This document shows positions 12,316-24,589 of a DNA stretch of 64,000 bases, in pieces (the first letter of the stretch is position 1; each line of letters starts with the position of its first letter). Origin of the DNA: Gari tellinella. Taxonomy: Eukaryota > Mollusca > Bivalvia > Cardiida > Psammobiidae. The notes beneath the pieces are model-generated. The model did not search any database. It worked only from the letters and a program-made list of their open reading frames with translations, and was not told the origin of the DNA. The DNA is taken from assembly GCA_922989275.2 (NCBI GenBank), contig OV277862.1:19263543-19327542 (forward strand), in the 5' to 3' direction. The translations under genes and the position numbers were made by a program.

Positions 12316-12980
12316 CTAACAAAATTCTCTGACAGGATTATTAGTAACACGGGAAAGAATTAAACATTCAAGCCCGCTTGCAACAGCATCCTTAGCATGG
12401 AATATCATTCTATTGTCAGCTTCTTTATTATCGACCGACAACTTATCAGCATGGAAGCTATATGACTTTGCATTTATAACGCCTACGAACGTTCCATCTG
12501 CTACAACAAGCAACCCTTGTGGTAATAATGTGTCATTCAGATGATAGAAACTCGGCAATGTACATGTATTTCTACTTCTCGTCGAGCACAAGGTATGGCT
12601 CTCTGACATGCGGTAGTGGGTCCAGGTAGTGGGTCTTCTGGACCTGTGATTTTTTCCAGTGGCAGCTTTGATAGACCTGCTCCCAAGGTATCAAATGTGA
12701 CATCAATGCGAGTAGGTGTGCCTGTGATATGGGAATATACCGACTGAACAAATTCTTGAGCATACTCTCCGAATGTCTGACATCCTTGAGATCTTTCTCG
12801 AGCTTTAATAAGGTCAGGTCTTATCTGTTTCGATACTTGTTGCTTGTCTGATCTCGTGTCTCTATAAATACTTGCTAATGTCTTTGACTTTGTTTTTTGG
12901 ATGGAGCAAATAGTCGGTGTTGCACTCCTTGAATCAATAATTTGTAAAGTCCTAAACCAATTAGATGGTTCTGCAATCAC
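12316..12980 (-). pseudogene. Decayed fragment of a multicopy invertebrate gene family
   Basis: Two overlapping minus-strand ORFs (12980-12537 and 12609-12316) look like one broken protein. The first has FGEYAQEFVQSVYSHITG followed by TPTRIDVTFD. The second has SVDNKEADNRMIFHAKDA, then LECLILSR. Both resemble segments of long uncharacterised multicopy proteins of molluscs and cnidarians with a 'RVDVVWD' segment and a later 'HEEADTRMxLHA' segment; this is recalled, not searched. It is short, frameshifted and flanked by no visible splice sites, so probably non-functional. Confidence 0.4.
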
Positions 12981-13019
12981 ATCGCGTCCAACAAAATATG
13001 GCTAATGTCTTTTGTTTCA

Positions 13020-13880
13020 GCATCCTTTAACGCTGTCTCAACAAATTGGTCTACAGCATTGGATGCGTCTTTCGATTTTTCACTTGTCGAAATACAAAAT
13101 ACATCTAACAAACCGCCCAGTGCAGCAGGGGCTTAGAATTACCTTTGCTAAAAGATCTTGGTATACAGAAAGAGTTGGTTTCCTTTGTACAACAATCAAA
13201 CTTGAGCTGGTTTCCCGTAATGAAGTTAATATTTTTGTTAATTGACCCTGTGAGATCTGAACATACACAATCAACGCATTATATTTCGTGTTCTGTTAAT
13301 TCGTATTAGATGGTTTTCATATGGAAAGAGAAAAGGCTGCATGGACCACATCGAATGCATTTCATGGAAAATATTTTACATTTACAATTTATTGTTTATT
13401 TACTATTAGTTAAAATGTAGAAACAGTAAAGTCTTGAAAACATTGCGATTGCTATGTATGACAAGCCATTAGATAAGTTGTATTTAATGCAATTATTGTG
13501 TTGGACTTGACGTGTTTGCTTGATAGTGGAAAAAACCTTACTTCGCAATTCCTACAAGCCAAGCAGCTTGTTTAAACACACGAAATTATTTGCATACTAA
13601 ATAGCTTGTGTTTTTTGGCATTACGCAAAATAATATAAGTGTCCAGTAGAGTGTGAATGAAGGAAATATATTGCTGATACATTAGACTAGGCTGCTATTT
13701 ATTAGATATAGATATACATATAGTTGCGAAGATTAAGCGTATGCGCTAAAGAAAACTGATTGCAGTGACAGATGCCTGTATTTTCGATGTTGCCGCTTTT
13801 GTTCAGATTAATAAATTTGTGAATATGACACATCATAAGCAATAATACAACAACAAACAGGATTTACTACTTTACTATTC
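13020..13880. other. No gene recognised
   Basis: The first ~80 bases on the minus strand may still belong to the decayed gene fragment to the left (an ALKDAETKD-like reading). The rest is AT-rich with no recognisable element. Confidence 0.4.
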
Positions 13881-13885
13881 ATAAA

Positions 13886-13888
<3 letters not shown>

Positions 13889-13971
<83 letters not shown>
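13889..13971. repeat. (TA)n microsatellite, left block
   Basis: About 80 bases of uninterrupted TA dinucleotides directly left of the GC-rich hairpin at 13972. Confidence 0.95.
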
Positions 13972-13973
<2 letters not shown>

Positions 13974-14032
13974 GAAAAAGACCTTATGAAAAATCAGCCG
14001 CGGCGGCTGATTTTTCATAACGTCTTTTTCCG
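13972..14032. repeat. 61-bp near-perfect hairpin embedded in (TA)n
   Basis: The arm beginning CGGAAAAAGACCTTATGAAA is mirrored by an arm ending GTCTTTTTCCG, with one mismatch and a CGG centre. It lies right after one (TA)n block and 34 bases before another. It may be a small MITE that targets TA or a cruciform-prone unit. Confidence 0.85.
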
Positions 14033-14063
14033 ATATTTATTTCCAGCATCGAGTTCCTTCTTC

Positions 14064-14066
<3 letters not shown>

Positions 14067-14126
<60 letters not shown>
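14067..14126. repeat. (TA)n microsatellite, right block
   Basis: About 60 bases of TA repeats between the hairpin region and the poly(A) end of the L1-like element. Confidence 0.95.
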
Positions 14127-14131
<5 letters not shown>

Positions 14132-14142
14132 TATATGTATTT

Positions 14143-17100
14143 CTTTTTTTTTTTTTTTTTTTTTTTGTAATGAATTTTATTTCATCATTTTTCATGCTAT
14201 ACAATTTCTTATTACATAACATACATTTATACACATGAGATGAAAATTTTAATTTTTTTTGAGAGAGAGAGAGAGAGAAAAGAGGGATAGTGAGAGGAAT
14301 AAGGAAATTTGTTTGCGAAGGAGTTGAAATTTGACTCTAATTTTGGACTACAGTACCAGTCTAAATCTTTTTAATATAATATTTTCTAAGGAAAAAAGAT
14401 ATATATACATGTATAAAGGTTTTTTATGTCTGTTCTAGGAATGGTCTCCATTTTAAATTGTGTATTTCTATTTTATCTCTGTTTTGTGCTATTTGTTTTT
14501 CAATATTTATTTTTCGTGTTAGGGTATTTTTGAAATATTTGGAAGTCGGTATTTCTTTATTGTTTTTTGTTTGGAATATGTATTGTTTTGCTGCTATAAG
14601 TATATAATTCTTTGCATGGTCAGTCATATTGTTTCTGTTGCTTATTATTCCTAATGTGATTGTTTGGTAATTTATATTTATGCTCATGTTCATATTTTCT
14701 AACCAGTTAGATAAGTTATTCCAAAAGTGTTGTACATGATTGCACTCCCAGAATAGGTGTTTTATTTGTTTCTACCTGCATATTACATAGATCACATATA
14801 TTGCTTTGTTTGATATTATATTTCATCAGTGATGTGTTTGTTGGAATAATTCTATTTATAAATTTGTACTGGAAGCTTCTGAGAGAAGTGTCAATTGTAG
14901 CGGTATATATGTTTTTGTAGGTATTTATCCAATTTATTTCTGAATTGTCTAAGTCCTGTTCCCACTTTTCTTGTGGTTTTGGCTTGTCAAATTTCAGCTT
15001 TCTTAACTGAATATTGTATAAGAATTTATTTGTTTGTTTAGCTTTTTGCAGCTTTTGCAGTAAGGTTTCATTTGGTTGTATTGCATCATTTATATTTTCT
15101 AGTTTTAATTTATCTCTCCATTGTTTTGGTATACAGGACTTAAGTTGGTTATAAAAGAAAATCTCATTTTCAGTTAGATTGTATAGGTCCTTTAGGGTTT
15201 CAAACTTATAAAATTCATTTGTTCTGTAGTCGTATATGTCACTAATGTGTTTAATTCCTTTTTCGAACCAATGTTTTCTAAATATAGTTTTGTTTGTAAT
15301 TAATATGTTTTTGTTGTTCCATAAAATTCTATTGCTTATTTTTGTACTGTTTGTGTCATCATTTATTTGTGTCCATGCAATCATGATTTCTTTTAAGAAA
15401 GTATTTTGTTTGAACATTTCTGAAATGATAGTTTTATTTAGTTCACCTTCGAAAATAAGTTTTCCGCCATATTTGTTTAAACATTTTACATATTTCTGTT
15501 TCCAACGTCCATTGTTATTTTCTTCTATAATTCTTTTTACCCAACTACATTTTAGTGCGTTGGTGAAAAGGTTTAGATCTATCATTTTCAAACCTCCCAT
15601 CAAAGGATCTTGTCTGATGGTTTGCCGGCTATTTTTGTCGGGTTTCGAGTCCCAAAGAAAATCATACATTGTTTTCGTTAGTTTTTTTAATGTTTCTGCT
15701 GCGGGGTTTTGAAGAGTACTAAGGAGGTACATGAGTTTTGGGAGTGCAAACGTTTTTATGACTGTGATTTTTCCGAAGAGTGTTAATTTTCTATGTTTCC
15801 AACGGTTTAATGTTAAATCAAATTCTTGAATTTTCTTTGCAAAATTTTCTGTTATCATCTTTGATTTATCTGTGTGAAAAATTATGCCAAGTGCTTTTGT
15901 CTTTTCCGATGTCCAAGTAAATTTTCTGTTTTGAAAGTATTCTGTGTTTGTGCGTCTTGTAGAGCCTATTCGTAACGAGTAGCATTTAGTAGAATTCAAT
16001 CTTAGACCAGAGATATAGCTAAAATTGTCCAGCGTGTGTATAATGTTTTCAAAAGACTTTTTGGAACCATCAGTTATAAAAGTTGCATCGTCCGCAAACA
16101 TGGTTCTTTTTAATTCTTCACCTGCTATTACTTGACCTTTAATGTTTTTGTTGCTTTCTATTTCGTTCGATAGAAGTTCAATGCATATAATAAATAAATA
16201 CGGGGATAGAGGACACCCTTGTCTTACCCCTCTTTCTACTCTGAAAAACTCTGTGATGTGTCCATTATTTAGAATTGCATTCTTTGAATCCGTATAGAAT
16301 GTCTCAATCCATCTGATGAGTTCATTTCCAAAATTAAAATGCCTTAGGCATTTCATCATAAATTTATGGTCTAGGCTATCGAATGCTTTCTCAAAATCTG
16401 CAAAAAACATTATTCCAGGTAAGTCAAGGTCATCTGTGTTATCTAAGATATCGCTTATTATTCTTATAGTTTCACCTATATATCTTCCTTTTATAAAACC
16501 TGTTTTAGAATTGTCAATTAAATTTTCCAAGATTTTCTTTATTCTGTTAGCTATGGATTTTGTTGCTATTTTATAGTCTATGTTTAATAGACAGATGGGT
16601 CGCCAGTTTGCCAAATGAGACAAATCTTTATCGGGTTTGGGGAGGAGTGTTATAAGACCTTGTTTTTGGAGATCTGTTAAATTCTTATTTTTAAAGGAGT
16701 AATTAATTGACTTTACGTAGTATGATTTTATGTCTCTCCAAAATATTTTGTAAAATTCTGCAGATATACCGTCTGATCCTGGGCTTTTTGAGTTTTTCAT
16801 TTGTTTAAGAGCATTTGCGCATTCGTATTCGGTTAAAAGTCCTTCACATATGTTTTTGTCGTTTTCGCTCAGCTTTTTCATGTCTTCTTTGAAAAAGTCT
16901 ATCGATGATGTGTCTGTTTCTTTTTGTTTGTAGAGAGTAGAGTAAAATTTTGTTTGTGCCGCTCTTATTTCTGGTTGGCTTGTGATTGAATTTCCATTTA
17001 CTGTTAGGTGTGTTATAATTTTAGATTCAGCTCTTTTTTTCTCTAAACTAGCAAAGTATTTTGAGTTTTTTTCATTGAATTCTATCTCTGTGGCTTTTGC

Positions 17101-18230
17101 TCGAATTATAATTCCTTTTAGTTTATTTTCTATTATCTTATCTAATTCTAATTTTAATTGTTTTAATCTAAGCTTTTGTATTTCTAGTTCTATGTTGTTC
17201 CTTGTATTCGCAATTACATTTTCAGCATTTGATATTTCATTTTTTAGTTTGTTTTCTTGTTCTGTTTCTTTTTTCTTTTTTGCACTTGTATATTTTATAG
17301 TTTCGTTTCTGATTGTCCCTTTGATAAGTTCCCATAGGGTGTTAGGATTCGCTTCTTTATTTATGTTTGCTATATCATCTATGCTTTTTTTGATCTGGTT
17401 TTGGTAATCTGTTTCTAATAGAATGCTATTATTTAGTTTAAAGATTCCCGGTCCTCTATCGACTTTTGTCAGATCTATCGATATATTTATAAGTGAATGG
17501 TCAGTGTTGTAGCCATGCTTTATTTCTGCTTTTTTAACGCAGTTTAAGAAAGTGTCTGATATTAAAAAATAGTCTAAACGACAAAAGATGGTTGGTCTGT
17601 TGTTGGAATGCCATGTATATTGTTTTTTATTTGGATGCATTTGGCGCCAGATATCTATGAGAGAATTTGTTTGAGTGAGTGTATTTATTTTTTGACGTAT
17701 TTTTGGGTGCGTGTTTTTGTTACCATTTTTCTTATCTATGCTTTCATTTATGACCGTATTGAAGTCTCCTCCTATTATAAAAGTTTTTTCATTATTGTTG
17801 TTCATATAGTTTACAAGATTTTCAAAAATTAAAGTGTCGTCTGAGTTTGGTCCATAGATATTTATGAGTGTAATTATTTTGTCGTTAATTTCTATTTCTA
17901 AAGATTGTAACCTACCTGGTATCAACTCTTGGTAATTTATAATGTTATAATTCAGGTTATTGTTTATTAGTATAGCTACGCCTTTACTTTGGGTGCTAAT
18001 TCCACTAAAATATGCTTTTGATCCCCACTGCTTTTCCCAAATGTCTTTAGTTTCTGTAGAACTATGTGTTTCTTGTAAGAAAATAATTGATATTGCTTCA
18101 TCTTTGATCCATGTAAATATTTTTTCACGTTTTTCCTTGTTAGCCAATCCGCGAACATTAAGAGAGCTTATATGTATATGTGTTGTCATTGTGATTATGG
18201 TGGTTTAAGGTAAGTTGATTGCTTTATTGC
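14143..18230 (-). mobile_element. L1/Tx1-like non-LTR retrotransposon, near-complete ORF2
   Basis: On the minus strand this runs from an ORF2 start near 18189 through a 3' untranslated region with a CT-rich tract near 14265-14280. It has an AATAAA-type signal about 10 bases before a ~23-base poly(A) run (14144-14166 as T on the + strand). No ORF1 or clear 5' untranslated region is visible upstream of 18189, so the copy is probably 5'-truncated just ahead of ORF2. No convincing target duplication was found; the (TA)n flank makes one hard to see. Confidence 0.8.
14424..18189 (-). CDS. L1/Tx1-like ORF2: endonuclease + reverse transcriptase, one frameshift
   Basis: An 1157-residue open frame (18189 to 14716) begins MTTHIHISSLNVRGLA, the start of an APE-type endonuclease. 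Endonuclease motifs include IIFLQETHS, IGGDFNTV and DHSLI. The reverse transcriptase includes NSKSPGSDGISAEFYK, NWRPICLLNIDYKIA, DFEKAFDSLDH, GVRQGCPLSPYLF and catalytic MFADDATF near 16090. After the RT the frame has CDLCN near residue 1135 and then ends out of frame. The expected second half of the knuckle (HLFWECNH) and about 100 further residues lie in another frame, with an open stretch down to 14424. A single extra base near 14765 explains this. Apart from that no stop interrupts nearly 3.8 kb, so the copy is young, or the shift is a sequencing error. Confidence 0.88.
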
Positions 18231-19940
18231 TGGTTTTTGTAGTGCGTTTGTATTTTTAAAGTTGGAAGGAAAGGTGGATAGTTTATAGAAGTACAATACT
18301 GAAAAGGATGTATCGTACAGTCCAATTGAATACATTGTCTGTTTCTAAATGCATATATAAAGGCAAGCGCCTTTTCGAAAATATTTCTATCGATAATACC
18401 CGGTTTTTATAAACGGATATACAACAAACCAAACAAGTAAAAGAAACAAAAGAAAAAACATTTGTCCCAGCAGGCCCGCCAACCCCCACCCGCACACATT
18501 GGAAACTTAGGCCGGAATAAATTCATAATTTTGTTGTATACTATATATAGTTTTCCAATGTTTCGAGGGTGAAGATGGCTTGCCCATTGCGACACGGGTT
18601 CTTACATTATATACAGCTATAATACCTGAATATGTACAATATGGAATGTCTTGTAGGACATCATTTTATCAAACGTCCCAGCTAGAGCTGTGTTTTGTTT
18701 TGTTCTATACATGTATTGTCTTTTTAAAAAAACAAAATAAAAACGCCACAGTTTATGGGATAAAATGCAAGCGCACGATCTTTGAAAACAGTGTACACCT
18801 CGGTCGGTGGACTCCTATAGGAGTCCCTCGATCGGAGTCTGCACTGTATACTGAAATACGTTATATATATATAAAACTATCTATAAATATCATCTATAGA
18901 GAGAAAGATCTGGAGGGTGCTTTCGGAACGCCAGTGTCTCTTCCCGATAACCATCAGTCAAAAATAGAAAATATAGCAAGCTCTCAGTATAACCGAGGTT
19001 ACCTATGACTTTACCTGCCCGAATTTAGCATATAGAGAAAGGGAGTAACGCTCATGGTATTTATGCAAGAGTTATGGGCAGTATCAGAACCATTTCCGTT
19101 CATCAAACTCTTCTCATCACTGAAGTTTGATCTATAAGGCATCAGTAGAAACCGACCCATAGAAAAGGAAAAAAATCACAAAAACAAATACATGTATATG
19201 GGAGCGGGGGATAACTTTAAAAAAAGGACAAAGAGGAAAAGGGGAATAAAATCCGGCATCTTTCATGCACGAGTTATGGGTCTTGTGCTAGACGCTTTTA
19301 CTTTGTCAGGACCTTTCTTTAAATGAGTTTTCATCTTAAAAGCTTCTATAGAACCTGAGTTATAGTCGAAAGTAACGTTTGACATACAGACGTACGTCAG
19401 GACAGACGGCAGACAGATTATGGAAAATGACGTCTAACTCCGCCCACAGCAGATGACGCATACCAAAAAACAAAGTGTGTGGACCTCACGTATCTCGCTA
19501 GTTAACTTGCTTTCCACAAAAAGTGGAAAGTCTATTTGGAGTATAATTTGTTAACCCTTATCTTCCCAATTTTAGGCAATATCACCACTATAATGTTTAG
19601 ATCGAAAGGACATATACCAAGAATTTGTTGTTGTTTTTTCAAAAATTGTTTTGTCCTTATCAAAGTGTTTTCATCCCATAGAGTATGTCCTGGTCCGACA
19701 ACTCCATTAGGGACTGTCTGATCTAGGTCTTCCCTGTTTTGCATCTAAATGTGTAAAGATATAGGGTAAAAATGTAAATATGACTTTTCTAATGGGCAAT
19801 AAGCTATAAACCTTTGACTCCATAAACCTTTGACCCCCTCACTCCACACGTCACCTGTATCTCTTTACATTTGTATTTTATGATATAATATATATTCTAA
19901 AGGACAAAAAGCTTAGGTTAGGGGAGGATACCAATTCTTA
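18231..19940. other. No gene recognised; one G-type hairpin
   Basis: Mixed AT-rich sequence. The only clear structure is a hairpin at 18789-18846, with GGACTCCTATAGGAGTCC at its centre and CAGTGTACACC facing GTCTGCACTG at its base. Short ORFs have no recognisable domain. Confidence 0.5.
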
Positions 19941-19945
19941 TTGTT

Positions 19946-21079
19946 AAGCAGTCAGAGTAGAAGTGTGGGGCTGCACAAAAAGTAAACAATTGGAGAATCT
20001 GCATTTAAAATTTTGTAAGAGATTATTAGGTGCTAGAGCTTCTAGACGTAACATGTGTATTTACGGTGAGTTAGGTAGGTTTCCATTGTATATCAATAGG
20101 TATAGCAGAGTAATTAAGTACTGGTGCAAACTTGTTCTAAGTGAAAATATTATTCTTCAAACATTGTTGAGTGAAATGGGTGATGATCTTAACAAGGGTA
20201 AAACCAACTGGTTAAGTGATGTTAAAAAACTTTTAGATGATTATGGTTTTTCCTATGTTTGGCTGAATCAATATACGGTGGATTTAAATAAGTTTCATGT
20301 TGTTTTTAAAGCCAGAGTAGTGGACGTATTTAAACAGTCTTGGTGTGCTTCTATCCAAGAGTCTAACGTTTTATATACATACAAATTTTCCAAAGAAACT
20401 TTTGAACACGAACATTATCTTACTGTTTTACCAAAGAAGTACATGTATATTTTAGCTAAGTTGAGATTATCATCCCATAATTTAAGAATTGAATCCGGGC
20501 GTTACGGTGCAGGTAGAACTGAAAGAGAGGAAAGGTATTGTGTGTTTTGTTACAAGCATGACATAGAAGACGAGTTTCATTTTGTTTTAGTATGTACTCT
20601 GTATACTGACTTAAGAAAAAAATATCTAAAACGTTATTTTTACCAAAACCCAAGTGCTTATAAGTATGTAGAGTTGATGAAATCAAATAGTTCCAAAACC
20701 TTACTAAATCTATCAAGGTATATCTATGAAGCTTTTGATATGAGGAAAGCTGCACTGAACTACCTTGATTGATTTGTATACGAGTCAGTGTTTTATTATC
20801 TAATCATTTACCAAAAATGATCATTTAATATCTTTTTTTTTTCATGAAAATAGCAGTTCAACCTCAAATTCTAAATTTTCGAAAATAAATCTACTATCAT
20901 TTGAAATACTTTTTTTTTATTATTATTATTACATGTATTATTATATGCATGTTTGTTTGGCCACTTTGGCCATCTGTAAATATGTTAACGTGTATGTTAA
21001 TATGTTAAGAGTAACGAGGAATTTGTTAATTCAAGTTACTGATTGAATAAAGAATTATTATTATTATTATTATTATTAT
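19946..21079 (+). pseudogene. 3' fragment of a non-LTR retrotransposon (CR1/L2-like)
   Basis: An open frame to 20772 matches the C-terminal region of mollusc and cnidarian non-LTR polymerases. Recognisable parts are LENLHLKFCKRLLGA, YGELGRFPLYI, LAKLRLSSHNLRIESGRY and a knuckle CVFCYKHDIEDEFHFVLVC. The RT catalytic core is missing, so the copy is strongly 5'-truncated. After the stop comes a 3' untranslated region ending GATTGAATAAAGAATTATT and then a (ATT)n tail to 21079, typical of CR1/L2-like 3' ends. The open frame of 260+ codons suggests a fairly recent insertion. It is not a host gene. Confidence 0.8.
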
Positions 21080-21295
21080 TTATATAATTACAGAATTCAA
21101 TTGAGTTTTTAATTGATCTTTAAATTTCAATTAGATATTACGTTTGACAACAAAACTTCAGTTTACGGGCAGGATTAGTGTCTTAGGCTATTGAGGAAAT
21201 TGTTGAATTAATGTATCGGTGAGTATACATATGGTTACTCATTAAACAAGCCTTGTTATGGAAATTAATGATCATTATACCATGGATTTGGCTAA

Positions 21296-21780
21296 AGTTA
21301 ATCCATTACCCCATAAATACGCCTTTTTACACCTATGACTTATTCCTCAACTGAAGAAAATAGTTTCCTTTAGTACAGTCATGAATATGTAGCATAAGAA
21401 ATATTTTCTATATCCTAGCAGATAATAGCTTAAAGCAGGCTGAAAGTAAAGCAGAATGCGCTTTTCTTTCAACCTACTTTAACCCTTTACCCAATAACTC
21501 GTATATAACATTAAATACAGGTGATCACTTAAAGCAGGTTTAAAGTAAAGCAGAATTTGCCTTAAGGCACATTCTGTTTTACTTTCAGCCTGCTTTAAAC
21601 TACCATCTGCTAGGCTATATAAAATATTTGTTATGATAATTGTTCATGAGGGTATAAACTGGAACTATTTTCTTTAGCGGAGGAATAAATTAAATACGCT
21701 AAAAGTCGCTTCTATGGGGTAAAGTGTTAAGTGGTCATCTATCTTCAAAATTAAAAAATGGCTATGGGGTAAAGGGTTAA
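21296..21780. mobile_element. Two adjacent TTAA-flanked family C MITEs
   Basis: The first starts TTAATCCATTACCCCATAAA. The second begins TTTAACCCTTTACCC near 21479 and ends GGGGTAAAGGGTTAA near 21780. Both carry the AAAGTAAAGCAGAATG hairpin core; in the second the hairpin is nearly perfect with a CCTTAAGG centre. Confidence 0.7.
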
Positions 21781-21790
21781 ATAAACTGAC

Positions 21791-21955
21791 TTCAGGGGAG
21801 TGCATATATCTTTAATTGCTTCAGGCGAGTGCATATATCTTTAATTGCTTCAGGCGAGTGCATATATCTTTAATTGCTTCAGGCGAGTGCATATATCTTT
21901 AATTGCTTCAGGCGAGTGCATATATCTTTTATTGTTTCAGGCGAGTGAATCTCTT
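21791..21955. repeat. 29-bp tandem repeat, five units plus a partial
   Basis: Units start at 21791, 21820, 21849, 21878, 21907 and 21936 (partial) with the phrase TTCAGGCGAGTGCATATATC. Period is exactly 29 bp and the units are almost identical, indicating recent expansion. Confidence 0.95.
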
Positions 21956-22886
21956 ATAGGAGCCGCCTCATCTGGGCCCCTAACTGTTTGCAACGGTACT
22001 GGATTATCTATTTGGAGTGGAAGGTCTGTGGGTTTTTTCTATGTCTTCTTGACAGCCTGTATAAAGTAGTTGTAGTGCTAATTTGTAGGTTTCATATGCA
22101 TGCACGATAGCAGTTATTAATAACATATTCTAAGCATATTGTGTTAAGCTTTTGGTATATAATATTTATATGCAGTTGTACAGAGGTCTTGACATTTTGT
22201 AAATTGAGTTGGCAATTGTTGCCTTATTACACTATGTTGTCCCCTTATGGTTAAAAACCGAAACATTTATAAGGGGATAACTTGTTTTTGTTGTTTTTTC
22301 TTTTAGAAATAGATTTCCTGTATTTTTTTCCACCTATCCTTTTTTCCTAGCCCTTTTTTCGAAAAGAAAGAAAAAGGGATAGACAAGGATGGCTTGTTTT
22401 TGTTATGTTGTCTGCAGTTTTGTAAGACCTGTACCCCTGCATATATACAACAAACTATGATGAATAAACACATATAATATTTTCTTGTCGTGGTGCCGTT
22501 TAACGCATCACTATAGTTTTGGAGACCGTTCCCTTGGGGCCCTTGCAATTATATCGTGTCCTCTACAATAGCCGCTATTGTACAGTGATGAAAGGTTTTA
22601 CTATATCCCGTTTAAACGCAAACGAAGTACAAACGTATTGCAATTAAACAAAGAAAATGAAAACTTGTTTACAATTTTGACAATTTTTTTATCTAAGTTG
22701 CAAAACAGTTTGGATCCCGGTCAGACGTCGAAATGCCCGGCGTCTGATTAGGGTTCATTCGATTTTGCACTGCCCACTGGTTGGTTTATACTAGAGAATA
22801 GACTTAGAATATTTAGCTAATCAAGGATTTGCATACTTCGAATATTTCTAATAGTAGGTCAGGCAATTTCAAAAGGTCTCTTTCTA

Positions 22887-23132
22887 CAGTGGAGAATCTG
22901 TTACTGTTTCCCGTTTAAACGCAAACGTACGCAAACGCAAAACACTAAAACGTAGACAAGTACAATTTTTTGGCAACTCTGATAATTCATGTTTATCTTG
23001 GTGGCAAACAGTTTGGAGCCTGATCAAACGCCGGGTTACCCGGCGTCTAATCTGGCTCCAAACTGTTTGCACTGCAAATAATAGCCTTAGCGTAAACGCG
23101 TTTATTGGGAAAGAACAACGTTTTCTTCACTG
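22887..23132. mobile_element. Family B MITE, TA-flanked, 246 bp
   Basis: Ends CAGTGGAGAA (left) and TTCTTCACTG (right) are inverted, with TA on both sides. Subterminal CCCGTTTAAACGC faces GCGTTTATTGGG. The centre is the hairpin TGATCAAACGCCGGGTTACC, closely related to the core of the TTAA-flanked family A. A second copy is at 26809-27023. Confidence 0.75.
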
Positions 23133-23587
23133 TAATTGCTTCGCCCTGCAAATCCTGTTTTGTCGCAGGTCCGTAGTATCTGCGGGCGTGGCCTTGGACC
23201 GGCGACAAATCATATTGCGGCTGTCATTTGCCGTTGCTTATTTCAACATAATATCCACGTGGTAACCAGTGTTGCATGACCGACCATACAGTCGAACCTC
23301 GCCATTCCGAACCTGCTCAAGGCAATGTCACTTGCACATCAAATTCCAAGCGTAATTTAGTCCTTTTTGAACTCTAACATACGGGTTTTTACATAAAAGA
23401 AAACATGCCCAAATCCTCGCAAGATATTAACTTAATGCGGGCTGGGAGCAAAAACGGGATGCGCCTTTTGGCTCACTCAGCCTTACACCAAGCCCGCTTT
23501 AAGTGCTTTGTCTGTCTTCAAGAGCAGGAACCAAACAACTTTTACTTTTGACTTGTACATAGTGCATTGTCACACACTAACATAATA

Positions 23588-24580
23588 CAGTATAACCTCT
23601 GTCGATCGACACCTCTCTTGGCCGGAAACCTCTGTTATCCGACCCTGCTGTTTGGTCCCGGCCGTTTCCCTATTTGTTTTATGTAACCAAACTCTCTCTT
23701 GATCGGTTCCTCTGTTAACCGTTATCCGACACACCTTGACGGTCCGATGAAGGCAAATTAGAGGTTTTTCACACCTCGTTATCCGACGGTATGCTGACCT
23801 GTGATCATTGACAGCGACTATGCACGCGCAGGTGATAATGACACATATTGTCGGATGGCCGTGTAAAACAAAGTGTGTGGCTTTAACAGTGAGTGAATGA
23901 TGTGAGGGTTAATACGATTTAATTTAAAAGCTAACAAATGTAAGCAACCCATTCAGTGTCGCAGTGCCGAAAACCCAACTCATCCCATCCTTTCCAACAA
24001 TGGCTGCCAATCGTCCTCACTGTCAACATGAGAAGTACGAAATATATATCTAATGCGCCCTCCGCATAAGTCAAACCTATATCACTATTCGCAGGTGTAA
24101 TAGTGTATGATCAATTTATATTGAGCGAAAATAAATACATTCACGCGTTTTGAAGTTTTTGTTAATTTCCCGCGAATTCGACATAACGAGAATGGACTGT
24201 ACTTGTACATAAAATGTAAATACGAATGTGCCGATGTTTTCGCCGAGCCCTTGATATGTAAATGCGTGTTTACTTCCGATTGTACACTATACACGTTTTA
24301 TGCCTACTGTAGTTTAAAGGAATAATGGGAAAAACAGTGTAGATCCGGAACAGGGGACTCCTATTTTATTCTTGAACGATCTGATAAGGATATATGCTGT
24401 ATGCTGCAGTCATACATATTTAATATGTCAACTGGCATCGGGGAATTCCCCTCGCAGCGAAAATGGACTAAACATTTTGGTGTGTGAACTTAGGTATAAT
24501 AAATTCCGTTAACCGACAACCTCTCTTAACCGACTTACAAAGGTGGAACCAAGGGGTGTCGGATAACAGAGGTTATACTG
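23588..24580. mobile_element. Putative non-autonomous pogo/Tigger-like element
   Basis: The left end CAGTATAACCTCTGT is mirrored on the right (GTTATCCGACACCCCTTGG after the same start in reverse complement), and both sides are flanked by TA. Ends containing CCTCTGTTATCCGAC are typical of Tigger/pogo relatives. No transposase is present. A second pair of similar ends (about 23290 and 24201) interleaves with this pair, so the element structure is not simple. Confidence 0.55.
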
Positions 24581-24589
24581 TATACACAT

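Noticed and set aside
13986..14234. ORFs encoding runs of Tyr-Ile (both strands)
   Set aside because: They are translations of the (TA)n tracts and adjoining poly(T); no coding character.
15236..17832. Several 70-158-codon plus-strand ORFs
   Set aside because: They are antisense shadows of the L1-like ORF2; hydrophobic, F/S/I-rich content reflects the A-rich opposite strand.
19963..20772. A 269-codon host gene
   Set aside because: Sequence features (RT C-terminal region, CxxC...HxxxxC knuckle) and the AATAAA plus (ATT)n tail identify it as a retrotransposon 3' end.
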